A stretch of DNA of 41,451 nt from Saccoglossus kowalevskii (GCF_000003605.2 NW_003152919.1:1-41451); one strand, 5' to 3'; counted from the stretch's first letter, positions 22,610-37,019 are shown. The notes: generated by a model from the sequence alone, not told the origin. Translations and numbers: made by a program.

Positions 22610-25260
22610 TAGCTGCCTTTATGCAGAACACCCTAATTATGAACCCATTGCTTTGTTTCACTACTCCATAGCTGCCTTTATGCAGAACACCCCAATGATG
22701 AACCCATTGCTTTGTTCCACTACTCCATAGCTGCCTTTATGCAGAACACCCCAATGATGAACCCATTGCTTTGTTCCACTACTCCATAGCTGCCTTTATG
22801 CAGAACACCCCAATGATGAACCCATTGCTTTGTTCCACTACTCCATAGCTGCCTTTATGCAGAACACCCCAATGATATGAACCCATTGCTTTGTTACACT
22901 ACTCCGTAGCTGCCTTTATGCAGAACACCCCAATGATGAACCCATTGCTTTGTTCCACTACTCCGTAGCTGCCTTTATGCAGAACACCCCAATGATGAAC
23001 CCATTGCTTTGTTCCACTACTCCATAGCTGCCTTTATGCAGAACACCCCAATGATATGAACCCATTGCTTTGTTCCACTACTCCATAGCTGCCTTTATGC
23101 AGAACACCCCAATGATGAACCCATTGCTTTGTTACACTACTCCGTAGCTGCCTTTATGCAGAACACCCCAATGATGAACCCATTGCTTTGTTCCACTACT
23201 CCATAGCTGCCTTTATGCAGAACACCCCAATGATGAACCCGTTGCTTTGTTCCACTACTCCATAGCTGCCTTTATGCAGAACACCCCAATGATGAACCCA
23301 TTGTTTTGTTCTATTCCTCCATAGCTGCCTTTATGCAGAACACCCCGATGAAGAACCCATTGCTTTGTTCAACTACTCCATAGCTGCCTTTATGCAGAAC
23401 GCCCGATGAGGAACCCATTGCTTTGTTTCACTACTCCATAGCTGCCTTTATGCAGAACACCCCAATGATGAACCTATTGCTTTGTTCCACTACTCCATAG
23501 CTGCCTTTATGCAGAACACCCAAATGATGAACCCATTGCTTTGTTCCACTACTCCATAGCTGCCTTTATGCAGAACACCCCAATGATGAACCCATTGCTT
23601 TGTTCCACTTCTCCATAGCTGCCTTTATGCAGAACACCCCAATGATGAACTCATTGCTTTGTTCTACTCCTCCATAGCTGCCTTTATGCAGAACACCCCG
23701 ATGAGGAACCCATTGCTTTGTTCAACTACTCCATAGCTGCCTTTATGCAGAACGCCCGATGAGGAACCCATTGTTTTGTTTCACTACTCCATAGCTGCCT
23801 TTATGCAGAACACCCCAATGATGAATCCATTGCTTTGTTCTACTCCTCCATAGCTGCCTTTAAGCAGAACACCCCGATGAGGAACCCATTGCTTTGTTCA
23901 ACTACTCCATAGCTGCCTTTATGCAGAACGGCCGATGAGGAACCCATTGCTTTGTTTCACTACTCCATAGCTGCCTTTATGCAGAACACCCCAATGATGA
24001 ACCCATTGCTTTGTTTCACTACTCCATAGCTGCCTTTATGCAGAACACCCCAATGATGAACCCATTGCTTTGTTCCACTACTCCATAGCTGCCTTTATGC
24101 AGAACACCCCAATGATGAACCCATTGCTTTGTTCCACTACTCCATAGCTGCCTTTATGCAGAACACCCAATGATGAACCCATTGCTTTGTTCCACTACTC
24201 CATAGCTGCCTTTATGCAGAACACCCCAGTGATATGAACCCATTGCTTTGTTCCACTACTCCATAGCTGCTTTTATGCAGAACACCCCAATGATGAACCC
24301 ATTGCTTTGTTCTACTACTCCATAGCTGCCTTTATGCAGAATGCCCTAATGATGAACCCATTGCTTTGTTACACTACTCCATAGCTGCCTTTATGCAGAA
24401 CACCCCAATGATGAACCCATTGCTTTGTTCCACTACTCCATAGCTGCCTTTATGCAGAACGCCCTAATGATGAACCCATTGCTTTGTTACACTACTCCAT
24501 AGCTGCCTTTATGCAGAACACCCCAATGATGAACCCATTGCTTTGTTCTACTCCTCCATAGCTGCCTTTATGCAGAACACCCCAATGATATGAACCCATT
24601 GCTTTGTTCCACTACTCCATAGCTGCCTTTATGCAGAACACCCTAATGATGAACCCATTGCTTTGTTACACTACTCCATAGCTGCCTTTATGCAGAACAC
24701 CCCAATGATGAACCCATTGCTTTGTTCTACTCCTCCATAGCTGCCTTTATGCAGAACACCCCAATGATATGAACCCATTGCTTTGTTCCACTACTCCATA
24801 GCTGCCTTTATGCAGAACACCCTAATGAGGAACCCATTGCTTTGTTTCACTACTCCATAGCTGCCTTTATGCAGAACACCCTAATGATGAACCCATTGCT
24901 TTGTTCCACTACTCCATAGCTGCCTATATGCAGAACACCCTAATGATGAACCCATTGCTTTGTTCCACTACTCCATAGCTGCCTTTATGCAGAACACCCT
25001 AATGATGAACCCATTGCTTTGTTTCACTACTCCATAGCTGCCTTTATGCAGAACACCCTAATGAGGAACCCATTGCTTTGTTCAACTACTCCATAGCTGC
25101 CTTTATGCAGAACGCCCGATGAGGAACCCATTGCTTTGTTCAACTACTCCATAGCTGCCTTTATGCAGAACGCCCGATGAGGAACCCATTGCTTTGTTCC
25201 ACTACTCCATAGCTGCCTTTATGCAGAACGCCCGATGAGGAACCCATTGCTTTGTTTCAC
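22610..25260 (+). repeat. Block L, copy 1 (partner 34245-36960)
   Basis: This is the longest co-linear duplication I could follow, about 2.65 kb at offset 11635. It runs from aattatgaac (22631/34266) through attgttttg, ccccagt and gaatgccc to gcctatatgcag (24923/36558). The partner is about one monomer longer, because the accacgatgagg unit (36807) is missing here. It overlaps block G. Confidence 0.87.
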
Positions 25261-25479
25261 TACTCCATAGCTGCCTTTATGCAGAACACCCCAATGATGA
25301 ACCTATTGCTTTGTTCCACTACTCCATAGCTGCCTTTATGCAGAACACCCAAATGATATGAACCCATTGCTTTGTTCCACTACTCCATAGCTGCCTTTAT
25401 GCAGAACACCCCAATGATGAACCCATTGCTTTGTTCCACTTCTCCATAGCTGCCTTTATGCAGAACACCCCAATGATGA

Positions 25480-27645
25480 ACCCATTGCTTTGTTCTACTA
25501 CTCCATAGCTGCCTTTATGTAGAACGCCCTAATGATGAACCCATTGCTTTGTTCTACTACTCCATAGCTGCCTTTATGCAGAACGCCCTAATGATGAACC
25601 CATTGCTTTGTTCCACTACTCCATAGCTTCCTTTATGCAGAACACCCTAATGATGAACCCATTGCTTTGTTCTACTACTCCAGAGCTGCCTTTATGCAGA
25701 ACACCCTAATGATGAACCCATTGCTTTGTTCCACTACTCCATAGCTGCCTTTATGCAGAACACCCTAATGATGAACCATTGCTTTGTTCTATACTCCATA
25801 GCTACCTTTATGCAGAACACCCTAATGATGAATCCATTTATTTGTTCTACTACTCCATAGCTGCCTTTATGTACAACACCGAAATGATGAACCCATTGCT
25901 TTGTTCCACTACTCCATAGCTACCTTTATGCAGAACACCCCAATGATGAACCCATTGATTTGTTCTACTACTACATAGCTGCCTTTATGCAGGACACCCT
26001 AATGATGAACCCATTGCTTTGTTCTACTACTCCATAGCTACCTTTATGCAGAACACCCCAATGATGAACCCATTGATTTGTTCTACTACTCCATAGCTGC
26101 CTTTATGCAGAACACCCTAATGATGAACCCATTGCTTTGTTCTACTACTCCATAGCTGCCTTTATGCAGAACATCCTAATGATGAACCCATTGCTTTGTT
26201 CCACTACTCCATAGCTGCCTTCAAGCAGAACACCCCAATGATTTACCCATTGATTTGTTCCGCTACTCCATAGCTGTCTTCATGCAGAACACCCTAATGA
26301 TGAACCCATTGCTTTATTCAACTACTCCATAGCTGCCTTCATGCAGAACACCCTAATGATGAACCCATTGCTTTGTTCCACGGCTCCATAGCTGCCTTTA
26401 TGCAGAACACCCTAATGATGAACCCATTGCTTTGTTCCACTACTCCATAGCTGCCTTCATGCAGAACACCCTAATGATGAACCCATTGCTTTATTCAACT
26501 ACTCCATAGCTGCCTTCATGCAGAACACCCTAATGATGAACCCATTGCTTTGTTCCACTATTCCATAGCTGCCTTCATGCAGAACACCCTAATGATGAAC
26601 CCATTGCTTTGTTCCACGGCTCCATAGCTGCCTTTATGCAGAACGCCCTAATGATGAACCCATTGCTTTGTTCCACTACTCCATAGCTGCCTTTATTGCA
26701 GAACACCCCAATGATGAACCCATTGCTTTGTTCCACTACTCCATAGCTGCCTTTATGCAGAACACCCTAATGATGAACCCATTGCTTTGTTCTACTACTC
26801 CATAGCTGCCTTTATGCAGAACGCCCTAATGATGAACCCATTGCTTTGTTCCACTACTCCATAGCTTCCTTCATGCAGAACACCCTAATGATGAACCCAT
26901 TCCTTTGTTCAACTACTCCATAGCTGCCTTTATGCAGAACGCCCTAATGATGAACCCATTGCTTTGTTCTACTACTCCATAGCTGCCTTTATGCAGAACG
27001 CCCTAATTATAAACCCATTGCTTTCTTCCACTACTCCATAGCTGCCTTATTGCAGAACGCCATAATGATGAACCCATTGCTTTGTTCCACTACTCCATAG
27101 CTGCCTTTATGCAGAACGCCCTAATGATGAACCCATTGCTTTGTTCTACTACTCCATAGCTGCCTTTATGCAGAACGCCCTAATGATAAACCCATTGCTT
27201 TGTTCCACTATTCCATAGCTGCCTTTATGCAGAACGCCCTAATGATAAACCCATTGCTTTGCTCCACTACTCCATAGCTGCCTTTATGCAGAACACCCTA
27301 ATGATGAACCCATTGATTTGTTCTACTACTCCATAGCTGCCTTTATGTACAACACCGTAATGATGAACACATTGCTTTGTTCCACTACTCCATAGCTACC
27401 TTTATGCAGAACACCCCAATGATGAACCCATTGATTTGTTCTACTACTCCATAGCTGCCTTTATGCAGAACACCCTGATGATGAACCCATTGCTTTGTTC
27501 TACTACTCCATAGCTACCTTTATGCAGAACACCCCAATGATGAACCCATTGATTTGTTCTACTACTCCATAGCTGCCTTTATGCAAAACGCCCTAATGAT
27601 GAACCCATTGCTTTGTTCTACTACTCCATAGCTGCCTTCATGCAG
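25480..27645 (+). repeat. Type I satellite region, copy 3
   Basis: Ccctaatgatg monomers resume after a gtagaacgccc variant near 25520. Bases 26060-27330 are co-linear with 1740-3010 at a constant offset of 24320. From 27332 the sequence restarts as a copy of the beginning of the window (1-330). Thus the order here is end of the first type I block followed directly by its start. The region ends abruptly at a hybrid monomer near 27640-27650. No gene is seen. Confidence 0.85.
25765..25800. other. Short deletion-bearing monomer
   Basis: The unit reads gatgaaccattgctttgttctatactcc, losing one c and about two bases of the tail. It is not matched by other copies, so it is either a private deletion or a consensus error at the entry to the third type I region. 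Confidence 0.45.
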
Positions 27646-29520
27646 AACGCCCCCAATGATGAACCCATTGTTTTGTTCCACTACTCCGTAGCTGCCTTTA
27701 TGCAGAACACCCCAATGATGAACCCATTGCTTTGTTCCACTACTCCGTAGCTGCCTTTATGCAGAACACCCCAATGATGATCCCATTGCTTTGTTCCACT
27801 ACTCCATAGCTGCCTTTATGCAGAACGCCCAATGAGGAACCCATTGCTTTGTTTCACTACTCCATGGCTGCCTTTATGCAGAACACCCCAATGATGAACC
27901 CATTGCTTTGTTTCACTACTCCATAGCTGCCTTTATGCAGAACACCTCAATGATGAACCCATTGCTTTGTTCCACTACTCCATAGCTGCCTTCATGCAGA
28001 ACACCTTAATGATGAACCCATTGCTTTGTTCCACTACTCCATAGCTGCCTTTATGCAGAACACCCCAATGATATGAACCCATTGCTTTGTTCCACTACTC
28101 CATAGCTGCCTTTATGCAGAACACCTTAATGATGAACCCATTGCTTTGTTACACTACTCCATAGCTGCCTTTATGCAGAACACCCCAATGATGAACCCAT
28201 TGCTTTGTTCTACTCCTCCATAGCTGCCTTTATGCAGAACACCCCAATTGTATGAACCCATTGCTTTGTTCCACTACTCCATAGCTGCCTTTATGCAGAA
28301 CACCCTAATGAGGAACCCATTGCTTTGTTCCACTACTCCATAGCTGCCTTTATGCAGAACACCCTAATGATGAACCCATTGCTTTGTTCCACTACTCCAT
28401 AGCTGCCTTTATGCAGAACACCCTAATGATGAACCCATTGCTTTGTTCCACTACTCCATAGCTGCCTTTATGCAGAACACCTTAATGATGAACCCATTGG
28501 TTTGTTTCACTACTCCATAGCTACCTTTATGCAGAACACCCCAATGATGAACCCATTGCTTTGTTCTACTACTCCATAGCTGCCTTTATGCAGAACACCC
28601 CAATGATGAACCCATTGCTTTGTTCCACTACTCCATAGCTGCCTTTATGCAGAACACCCTAATGAGGAACCCATTGCTTTGTTCCACTACTCCATAGCTG
28701 CCTTTGTACAGAACACCCTAATGATGAACCCATTGGTTTGTTTCACTACTCCATAGCTGCCTTTATGCAGAACACCCCAATGATGAACCCATTGCTTTGT
28801 TCTACTACTCCATAGCTGCCTTTATGCAGAACACCCCAATGATGAACCCATTGCTTTGTTCCACTACTCCATAGCTGCCTTTATGCAGAACACCCTAATG
28901 AGGAACCCATTGCTTTGTTCAACTACTCCATAGCTGCCTTTATGCAGAACGCCCGATGAGGAACCCATTGCTTTGTTTCACTACTCCGTAGCTGCCTTTA
29001 TGCAGAACACCCCAATGATGAACCCATTGCTTTGTTCTACTCCTCCACAGCTGCCTTTATGCAGAACACCATGATGAGGAACCCATTGCTTTGTTCAACT
29101 ACTCCATAGCTGCCTTTATGCAGAACGCCCGATGAGGAACCCATTGCTTTGTTTCACTACTCCATAGCTGCCTTTATGCAGAACACCCCAATGATGAACC
29201 CATTGCTTTGTTCTACTCCTCCATAGCTGCCTTTATGCAGAACACCCCGATGAGGAACCCATTGGTTTGTTCAACTACTCCATAGCTGCCTTTATGCAGA
29301 ACACCTGATGAAGAACCCATTGCTTTGTTTCACTACTCCATAGCTGCCTTTATGCAGAACACCCCAATGATATGAACCCATTGCTTTGTTACACTACTCC
29401 ATAGCTGCCTTTATGCAGAACACCCCAATGATGAACCCATTGCTTTGTTCCACTACTCCGTAGATGCCTTCATGCAGAACACCCCAATGATGAACCCATT
29501 GCTTTGTTCCACTACTCCAT
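27645..29520 (+). repeat. Type II satellite region, copy 3
   Basis: This region is co-linear with about 8580-10215 at offset 19068, using markers ccatggctg (27862), aattgtatgaacc (~28247), gtacag with attggtttg (28706), cacagctgcc (29046) and accatgatgagg (29068). It then matches 7345-8040 through acctgatgaag (29303) and ccgtagatgcc (~29458). Relative to the 8.8-kb and 33-kb copies it lacks one tctactact monomer near 28030. No gene is seen. Confidence 0.85.
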
Positions 29521-31300
29521 AGCTGCCTTTATGCAGAACACCCTAATGATGAACCCATTGCTTTGTTTCACTACTCCATAGCTGCCTTTGTACAGAACAC
29601 CCCAATGATGAACCCATTGCTTTGTTTCACTACTCCATAGCTGCCTTTATGCAGAACTCCCTAATGGTGAACCCATTGATTTGTTACCCTACTCCATAGC
29701 TGCCTTCATGCAGAACGCCCTAATGATGAACCCATTGCTTTGTTTCACTACTCCATAGCTGCCTTTATGCAGAACACCCCAATGATGAACCCATTGCTTT
29801 GTTCTACTACTCCATAGCTTCCTTTATGCAGAACACCCTAATGATGAACCCATTGCTGTGTTCTACTACTCCATAGCTGCCTTTATGCAGAACACCCCAA
29901 TGATGAACCCATTGCTTTGTTCCACTACTCCATAGCTGCCTTTATGCAGAACACCCTAATGATGAACCCATTGCTTTGTTCCACTACTCCATAGCTGCCT
30001 TTGTACAGAACACCCCGATGAGGAACCCATTGCTTTGTTCCACTACTCCATACCTGCCTTTGTACAGAACACCCCAATGATAAACCAATTGCTTTGTTTC
30101 ACTACTCCATAGCTGCCTTTATGCAGAACGCCCTAATGGTGAACCCATTGCTTTGTTACACTACTCCATAGCTGCCTTCATGCAGAACGCCCTAATGATG
30201 AACCCATTGCTTTGTTACACTACTCCATAGCTGCCTTTATGCAGAACACCCTAATGATAAGCCCATTGCTTTGTTCCACTACTCCATAGCTGCCTTTATG
30301 TACAACACCGTAATGATGAACCCATTGCTTTGTTCCACTACTCCATAGCTACCTTTATGCAGAACACCCCAATGATGAACCCATTGATTTGTTCTACTAC
30401 TCCATAGCTGCCTTTATGCAGAACACCCTAATGATGAACCCATTGCTGTGTTCTACTACTCCATAGCTGCCTTTAAGCAGAACACCCCAATGATGAACCC
30501 ATTGCTTTGTTTCACTACTCCATAGCTGCCTTTATGCAGAACACCTCAATGATGAACCCATTGATTTGTTCCGCTACTCCATAGCTGCCTTTATGCAGAA
30601 CACCCCAATGATGAACCCATTGCTTTGTTCTACTACTCCATAGCTACCTTTATGCAGAACACCCCAATGATGAACCCATTGATTTGTTCTACTACTCCAT
30701 AGCTGCCTTTATGCAGAACACCCTAATGATGAACCCATTGCTGTGTTCTACTACTCCATAGCTGCCTTTATGCAGAACACCCCAATGATGAACCCATTGC
30801 TTTGTTTCACTACTCCATAGCTACCTTTATGCAGAACACCCCAATGATGAACCCATTGATTTGTTCTACTACTCCATAGCTGCCTTTATGCAGAACACCC
30901 TAATGATGAACCCATTGCTGTGTTCTACTACTCCATAGCTGCCTTTATGCAGAACACCCCAATGATGAACCCATTGCTTTGTTTCACTACTCCATAGCTG
31001 CCTTTATGCAGAACACCCCAATGATGAACCCATTGCTTTGTTTCACTACTCCATAGCTGCCTTTATGCAGAACACCCCAATGATGAACCCATTGCTTTGT
31101 TTCACTACTCCATAGCTGCCTTCATGCAGAACACCCTAATGATGAACCCATTGCTTTGTTTTACTACTCCATAGCTGCCTTCATGCAGAACGCCCTAATG
31201 ATGAACCCATTGCTTTGTTACACTACTCCATAGCTGCCTTTATGCAGAACACCCTAATGATAAACCCATTGCTTTGTTTCACTACTCCATAGCTGCCTTC
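29520..31300 (+). repeat. Type III satellite region, copy 2
   Basis: Bases 29972-31302 repeat 13560-14890 at a constant offset of 16412, including aaccaattgc, tttatgtacaacaccg (30293), ttaagcag, acctcaatg and three consecutive ctgtgttc monomers. The 1062-bp second unit present in the first copy is absent here. The sequence instead passes into type I monomers after 31302. No gene is seen. Confidence 0.85.
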
Positions 31301-32540
31301 ATGCAGAACGCCCTAATGATGAACCCATCGCTTTGTTCCTCTACTCCATAGCTGCCTTCATGCAGAACACCCTAATGATGAACCCAATGCTTTGTTTCAC
31401 TACTCCATAGCTGCCTTTATGCAGAACACCCCAATAATGAACCCATTGATTTGTTCTACTACTCCATAGCTGCCTTTATGCAGAACACCCTAATGATGAA
31501 CCCATTGCTTTGTTCTACTACTCCATAGCTACCTTTATGCAGAACACCCCAATGATGAACCCATTGATTTGTTCTACTACTCCATAGCTGCCTTTATGTA
31601 CAACACCCTAATGATGAACCCATTGCTTTGTTCCACTACTCCATAGCTACCTTTATGCAGAACACCCCAATGATGAACCCATTGATTTGTTCTACTACTC
31701 CATAGCTGCCTTTATGCAGAACACCCTAATGATGAACCCATTGCTTTGTTCTACTACTCCATAGCTACCTTTATGCAGAACACCCCAATGATGAACCCAT
31801 TGATTTGTTCTACTACTCCATAGCTGCCTTTATGCAGAACGCCCTAATGATGAACCCATTGCTTTGTTCTACTACTCCATAGCTGCCTTTATGCAGAACG
31901 CCCTAATGATGAACCCATTGCTTTGTTCTACTACTCCATAGCTGCCTTTATGCAGAACACCCCAATGATGAACCCATTGTTATATTCCACTATTCCATAG
32001 CTGCCTTTATGCAGAACACCCTAATGATGAACCCATTGCTTTGTTCTACTACTCCATAGCTGCCTTTATGCAGAACACCCTAATGATGAACCCATTGCTT
32101 TGTTCTACTACTACATATCTGCCTTTATGCAGGACACCCTAATGATAAACCCATTGCTTTGTTCCACTACTCCATAGCTTCCTTTATTCAGAACGCCCCA
32201 ATGATGAACCCATTGCTTTGTTCCACTACTCCATAGCTGCCTTTATGCAGAACGCCCTAATGATAAACCCATTGCTATGTTCCACTACTCCATAGCTGCC
32301 TTTATGCAGAACGCCCTAATGATGAACCCATTGCTTTTTTCCACTACTCCATAGCTGCCTTCATGCAGAACGCCCTAATGATGAACCCATTCCTTTGTTC
32401 TACTACTCCATAGCTGCCTTTATGCAGAACACCCTAATGATGAACCCATTGCTTTGTTCTACTACACCATAGCTGCCTTTATGCAGAACGCCCTAATGAT
32501 GAACCCATTGCTTTGTTCCACTACTCCATAGCTGCCTTTA
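31300..32540 (+). repeat. Type I satellite region, copy 4
   Basis: Bases 31582-32526 match 1-945 at a constant offset of 31581, with shared rare sites such as attgttatattcc (31980) and catatctgcc (32114). The region starts after the type III copy. It ends near 32540, where the monomer changes from taatgatg to taatgagg and the sequence becomes a copy of 8395 onward. No gene is seen. Confidence 0.85.
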
Positions 32541-34194
32541 TGCAGAACGCCCTAATGAGGAACCCATTGCTTTGTTCCACTACTCCATAGCTGCCTTTAT
32601 GCAGAACACCCTAATGATGAACCCATTGCTTTGTTCCACTACTCCATAGCTGCCTTTATGCAGAACACCCTAATGATGAACCCATTGCTTTGTTCCACTA
32701 CTCCATAGCTGCCTTCATGCAGAACACCCCAATGATGAACCCATTGCTTTGCTCCACTACTCCGTAGCTGCCTTTATGCAGAACACCCCAATGATGAACC
32801 CATTGCTTTGTTCCACTACTCCGTAGCTGCCTTTATGCAGAACACCCCAATGATGATCCCATTGCTTTGTTCCACTACTCCATAGCTGCCTTTATGCAGA
32901 ACGCCCAATGAGGAACCCATTGCTTTGTTTCACTACTCCATGGCTGCCTTTATGCAGAACACCCCAATGATGAACCCATTGCTTTGTTTCACTACTCCAT
33001 AGCTGCCTTTATGCAGAACACCTCAATGATGAACCCATTGCTTTGTTCCACTACTCCATAGCTGCCTTCATGCAGAACACCTTAATGATGAACCCATTGC
33101 TTTGTTCCACTACTCCATAGCTGCCTTTATGCAGAACACCCCAATGATGAACCCATTGCTTTGTTCTACTACTCCATAGCTGCCTTTATGCAGAACACCC
33201 CAATGATATGAACCCATTGCTTTGTTCCACTACTCCATAGCTGCCTTTATGCAGAACACCTTAATGATGAACCCATTGCTTTGTTACACTACTCCATAGC
33301 TGCCTTTATGCAGAACACCCCAATGATGAACCCATTGCTTTGTTCTACTCCTCCATAGCTGCCTTTATGCAGAACACCCCAATTGTATGAACCCATTGCT
33401 TTGTTCCACTACTCCATAGCTGCCTTTATGCAGAACACCCTAATGAGGAACCCATTGCTTTGTTCCACTACTCCATAGCTGCCTTTATGCAGAACACCCT
33501 AATGATGAACCCATTGCTTTGTTCCACTACTCCATAGCTGCCTTTATGCAGAACACCCTAATGATGAACCCATTGCTTTGTTCCACTACTCCATAGCTGC
33601 CTTTATGCAGAACACCTTAATGATGAACCCATTGGTTTGTTTCACTACTCCATAGCTACCTTTATGCAGAACACCCCAATGATGAACCCATTGCTTTGTT
33701 CTACTACTCCATAGCTGCCTTTATGCAGAACACCCCAATGATGAACCCATTGCTTTGTTCCACTACTCCATAGCTGCCTTTATGCAGAACACCCTAATGA
33801 GGAACCCATTGCTTTGTTCCACTACTCCATAGCTGCCTTTGTACAGAACACCCTAATGATGAACCCATTGGTTTGTTTCACTACTCCATAGCTGCCTTTA
33901 TGCAGAACACCCCAATGATGAACCCATTGCTTTGTTCTACTACTCCATAGCTGCCTTTATGCAGAACACCCCAATGATGAACCCATTGCTTTGTTCCACT
34001 ACTCCATAGCTGCCTTTATGCAGAACACCCTAATGAGGAACCCATTGCTTTGTTCCACTACTCCATAGCTGCCTTTGTACAGAACACCCCAATGATGAAC
34101 CCATTGCTTTGTTTCACTACTCCATAGCTGCCTTTGTACAGAACACCCTAATGATGAACCCATTGCTTTGTTCCACTACTCCATAGCTGCCTTT

Positions 34195-34250
34195 GTACAG
34201 AATACCCCGATGAGGAACCCATTGCTTTTGTTTTCACTACTCCATAGCTG
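34195..34250. other. Variant monomer with two one-base insertions
   Basis: The unit reads gtacagaataccccgatgagg and then attgcttttgttttcactact, with an extra t in two t-runs. It changes the local frame and leaves 34168-34365 open on the + strand. The preceding two monomers also carry gtacag, so part of this is true variation. The t-run insertions may be errors. Confidence 0.5.
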
Positions 34251-37019
34251 CCTTTATGCAGAACACCCTAATTATGAACCCATTGCTTTGTTTCACTACT
34301 CCATAGCTGCCTTTATGCAGAACACCCCAATGATGAACCCATTGCTTTGTTCCACTACTCCATAGCTGCCTTTATGCAGAACACCCCAATGATGAACCCA
34401 TTGCTTTGTTCCACTACTCCATAGCTGCCTTTATGCAGAACACCCCAATGATGAACCCATTGCTTTGTTCCACTACTCCATAGCTGCCTTTATGCAGAAC
34501 ACCCCAATGATATGAACCCATTGCTTTGTTACACTACTCCGTAGCTGCCTTTATGCAGAACACCCCAATGATGAACCCATTGCTTTGTTCCACTACTCCG
34601 TAGCTGCCTTTATGCAGAACACCCCAATGATGAACCCATTGCTTTGTTCCACTACTCCATAGCTGCCTTTATGCAGAACACCCCAATGATATGAACCCAT
34701 TGCTTTGTTCCACTACTCCATAGCTGCCTTCATGCAGAACACCCCAATGATGAACCCATTGCTTTGTTACACTACTCCGTAGCTGCCTTTATGCAGAACA
34801 CCCCAATGATGAACCCATTGCTTTGTTCCACTACTCCATAGCTGCCTTTATGCAGAACACCCCAATGATGAACCCATTGCTTTGTTCCACTACTCCATAG
34901 CTGCCTTTATGCAGAACACCCCAATGATGAACCCATTGTTTTGTTCTACTCCTCCATAGCTGCCTTTATGCAGAACACCCCGATGAAGAACCCATTGCTT
35001 TGTTCAACTACTCCATAGCTGCCTTTATGCAGAACGCCCGATGAGGAACCCATTGCTTTGTTTCACTACTCCATAGCTGCCTTTATGCAGAACACCCCAA
35101 TGATGAACCTATTGCTTTGTTCCACTACTCCATAGCTGCCTTTATGCAGAACACCCAAATGATGAACCCATTGCTTTGTTCCACTACTCCATAGCTGCCT
35201 TTATGCAGAACACCCCAATGATGAACCCATTGCTTTGTTCCACTTCTCCATAGGTGCCTTTATGCAGAACACCCCAATGATGAACTCATTGCTTTGTTCT
35301 ACTCCTCCATAGCTGCCTTTATGCAGAACACCCCGATGAGGAACCCATTGCTTTGTTCAACTACTCCATAGCTGCCTTTATGCAGAACGCCCGATGAGGA
35401 ACCCATTGTTTTGTTTCACTACTCCATAGCTGCCTTTATGCAGAACACCCCAATGATGAATCCATTGCTTTGTTCTACTCCTCCATAGCTGCCTTTATGC
35501 AGAACACCCCGATGAGGAACCCATTGCTTTGTTCAACTACTCCATAGCTGCCTTTATGCAGAACGGCCGATGAGGAACCCATTGCTTTGTTTCACTACTC
35601 CATAGCTGCCTTTATGCAGAACACCCCAATGATGAACCTATTGCTTTGTTTCACTACTCCATAGCTGCCTTTATGCAGAACACCCCAATGATGAACCCAT
35701 TGCTTTGTTCCACTACTCCATAGCTGCCTTTATGCAGAACACCCCAATGATGAACCCATTGCTTTGTTCCACTACTCCATAGCTGCCTTTATGAAGAACA
35801 CCCAATGATGAACCCATTGCTATGTTCCACTACTCCATAGCTGCCTTTATGCAGAACACCCCAGTGATATGAACCCATTGCTTTGTTCCACTACTCCATA
35901 GCTGCCTTTATGCAGAACACCCCAATGATGAACCCATTGCTTTGTTCTACTACTCCATAGCTGCCTTTATGCAGAATGCCCTAATGATGAACCCATTGCT
36001 TTGTTACACTACTCCATAGCTGCCTTTATGCAGAACACCCCAATGATGAACCCATTGCTTTGTTCCACTACTCCATAGCTGCCTTTATGCAGAACGCCCT
36101 AATGATGAACCCATTGCTTTGTTACACTACTCCATAGCTGCCTTTATGCAGAACACCCCAATGATGAACCCATTGCTTTGTTCTACTCCTCCATAGCTGC
36201 CTTTATGCAGAACACCCCAATGATATGAACCCATTGCTTTGTTCCACTACTCCATAGCTGCCTTTATGCAGAACACCCTAATGATGAACCCATTGCTTTG
36301 TTACACTACTCCATAGCTGCCTTTATGCAGAACACCCCAATGATGAACCCATTGCTTTGTTCTACTCCTCCATAGCTGCCTTTATGCAGAACACCCCAAT
36401 GATATGAACCCATTGCTTTGTTCCACTACTCCATAGCTGCCTTTATGCAGAACACCCTAATGAGGAACCCATTGCTTTGTTTCACTACTCCATAGCTGCC
36501 TTTATGCAGAACACCCTAATGATGAACCCATTGCTTTGTTCCACTACTCCATAGCTGCCTATATGCAGAACACCCTAATGATGAACCCATTGCATTGTTC
36601 CACTACTCCATAGCTGCCTTTATGCAGAACACCCTAATGATGAACCCATTGCTTTGTTTCACTACTCCATAGCTGCCTTTATGCAGAACACCCTAATGAG
36701 GAACCCATTGCTTTGTTCAACTACTCCATAGCTGCCTTTATGCAGAACGCCCGATGAGGAACCCATTGCTTTGTTTCACTACTCCATAGCTGCCTTTATG
36801 CAGAACACCACGATGAGGAACCCATTGCTTTGTTCAACTACTCCATAGCTGCCTTTATGCAGAACGCCCGATGAGGAACCCATTGCTTTGTTCCACTACT
36901 CCATAGCTGCCTTTATGCAGAACGCCCGATGAGGAACCCATTGCTTTGTTTCACTACTCCATAGTTGCCTTTATGCAGAACACCCCAATGATGAACCCAT
37001 TGCTTTGTTCTACTCCTCC

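Larger units (their letters stand above)
15430..25480 (+). repeat. Type II satellite region, copy 2
   Basis: This is the second long run of ccccaatgatg/gatgagg/gatatgaac monomers. Bases 15430-16285 are mixed, with gtacag-bearing monomers. Bases 16285-18800 hold a 1243-bp tandem duplication. Bases 19970-20170 are a short island of type I/III monomers (gtacaacaccg at about 20029, a tctagtact tail), followed at once by the gcagacc marker (20204) that opens the 3.06-kb block copy. Most of 20180-25280 can be matched block by block to 3-12 kb, 17-18 kb and 34-39 kb. No gene is seen. Confidence 0.85.

Noticed and set aside
34168..34365. 65-codon + strand open frame
   Set aside because: It begins at a ttg within the repeat, translates ordinary satellite monomers in three successive frames, and is open only because variant units and t-run insertions disturb the stop spacing. 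It shows no gene context or recognisable domain.
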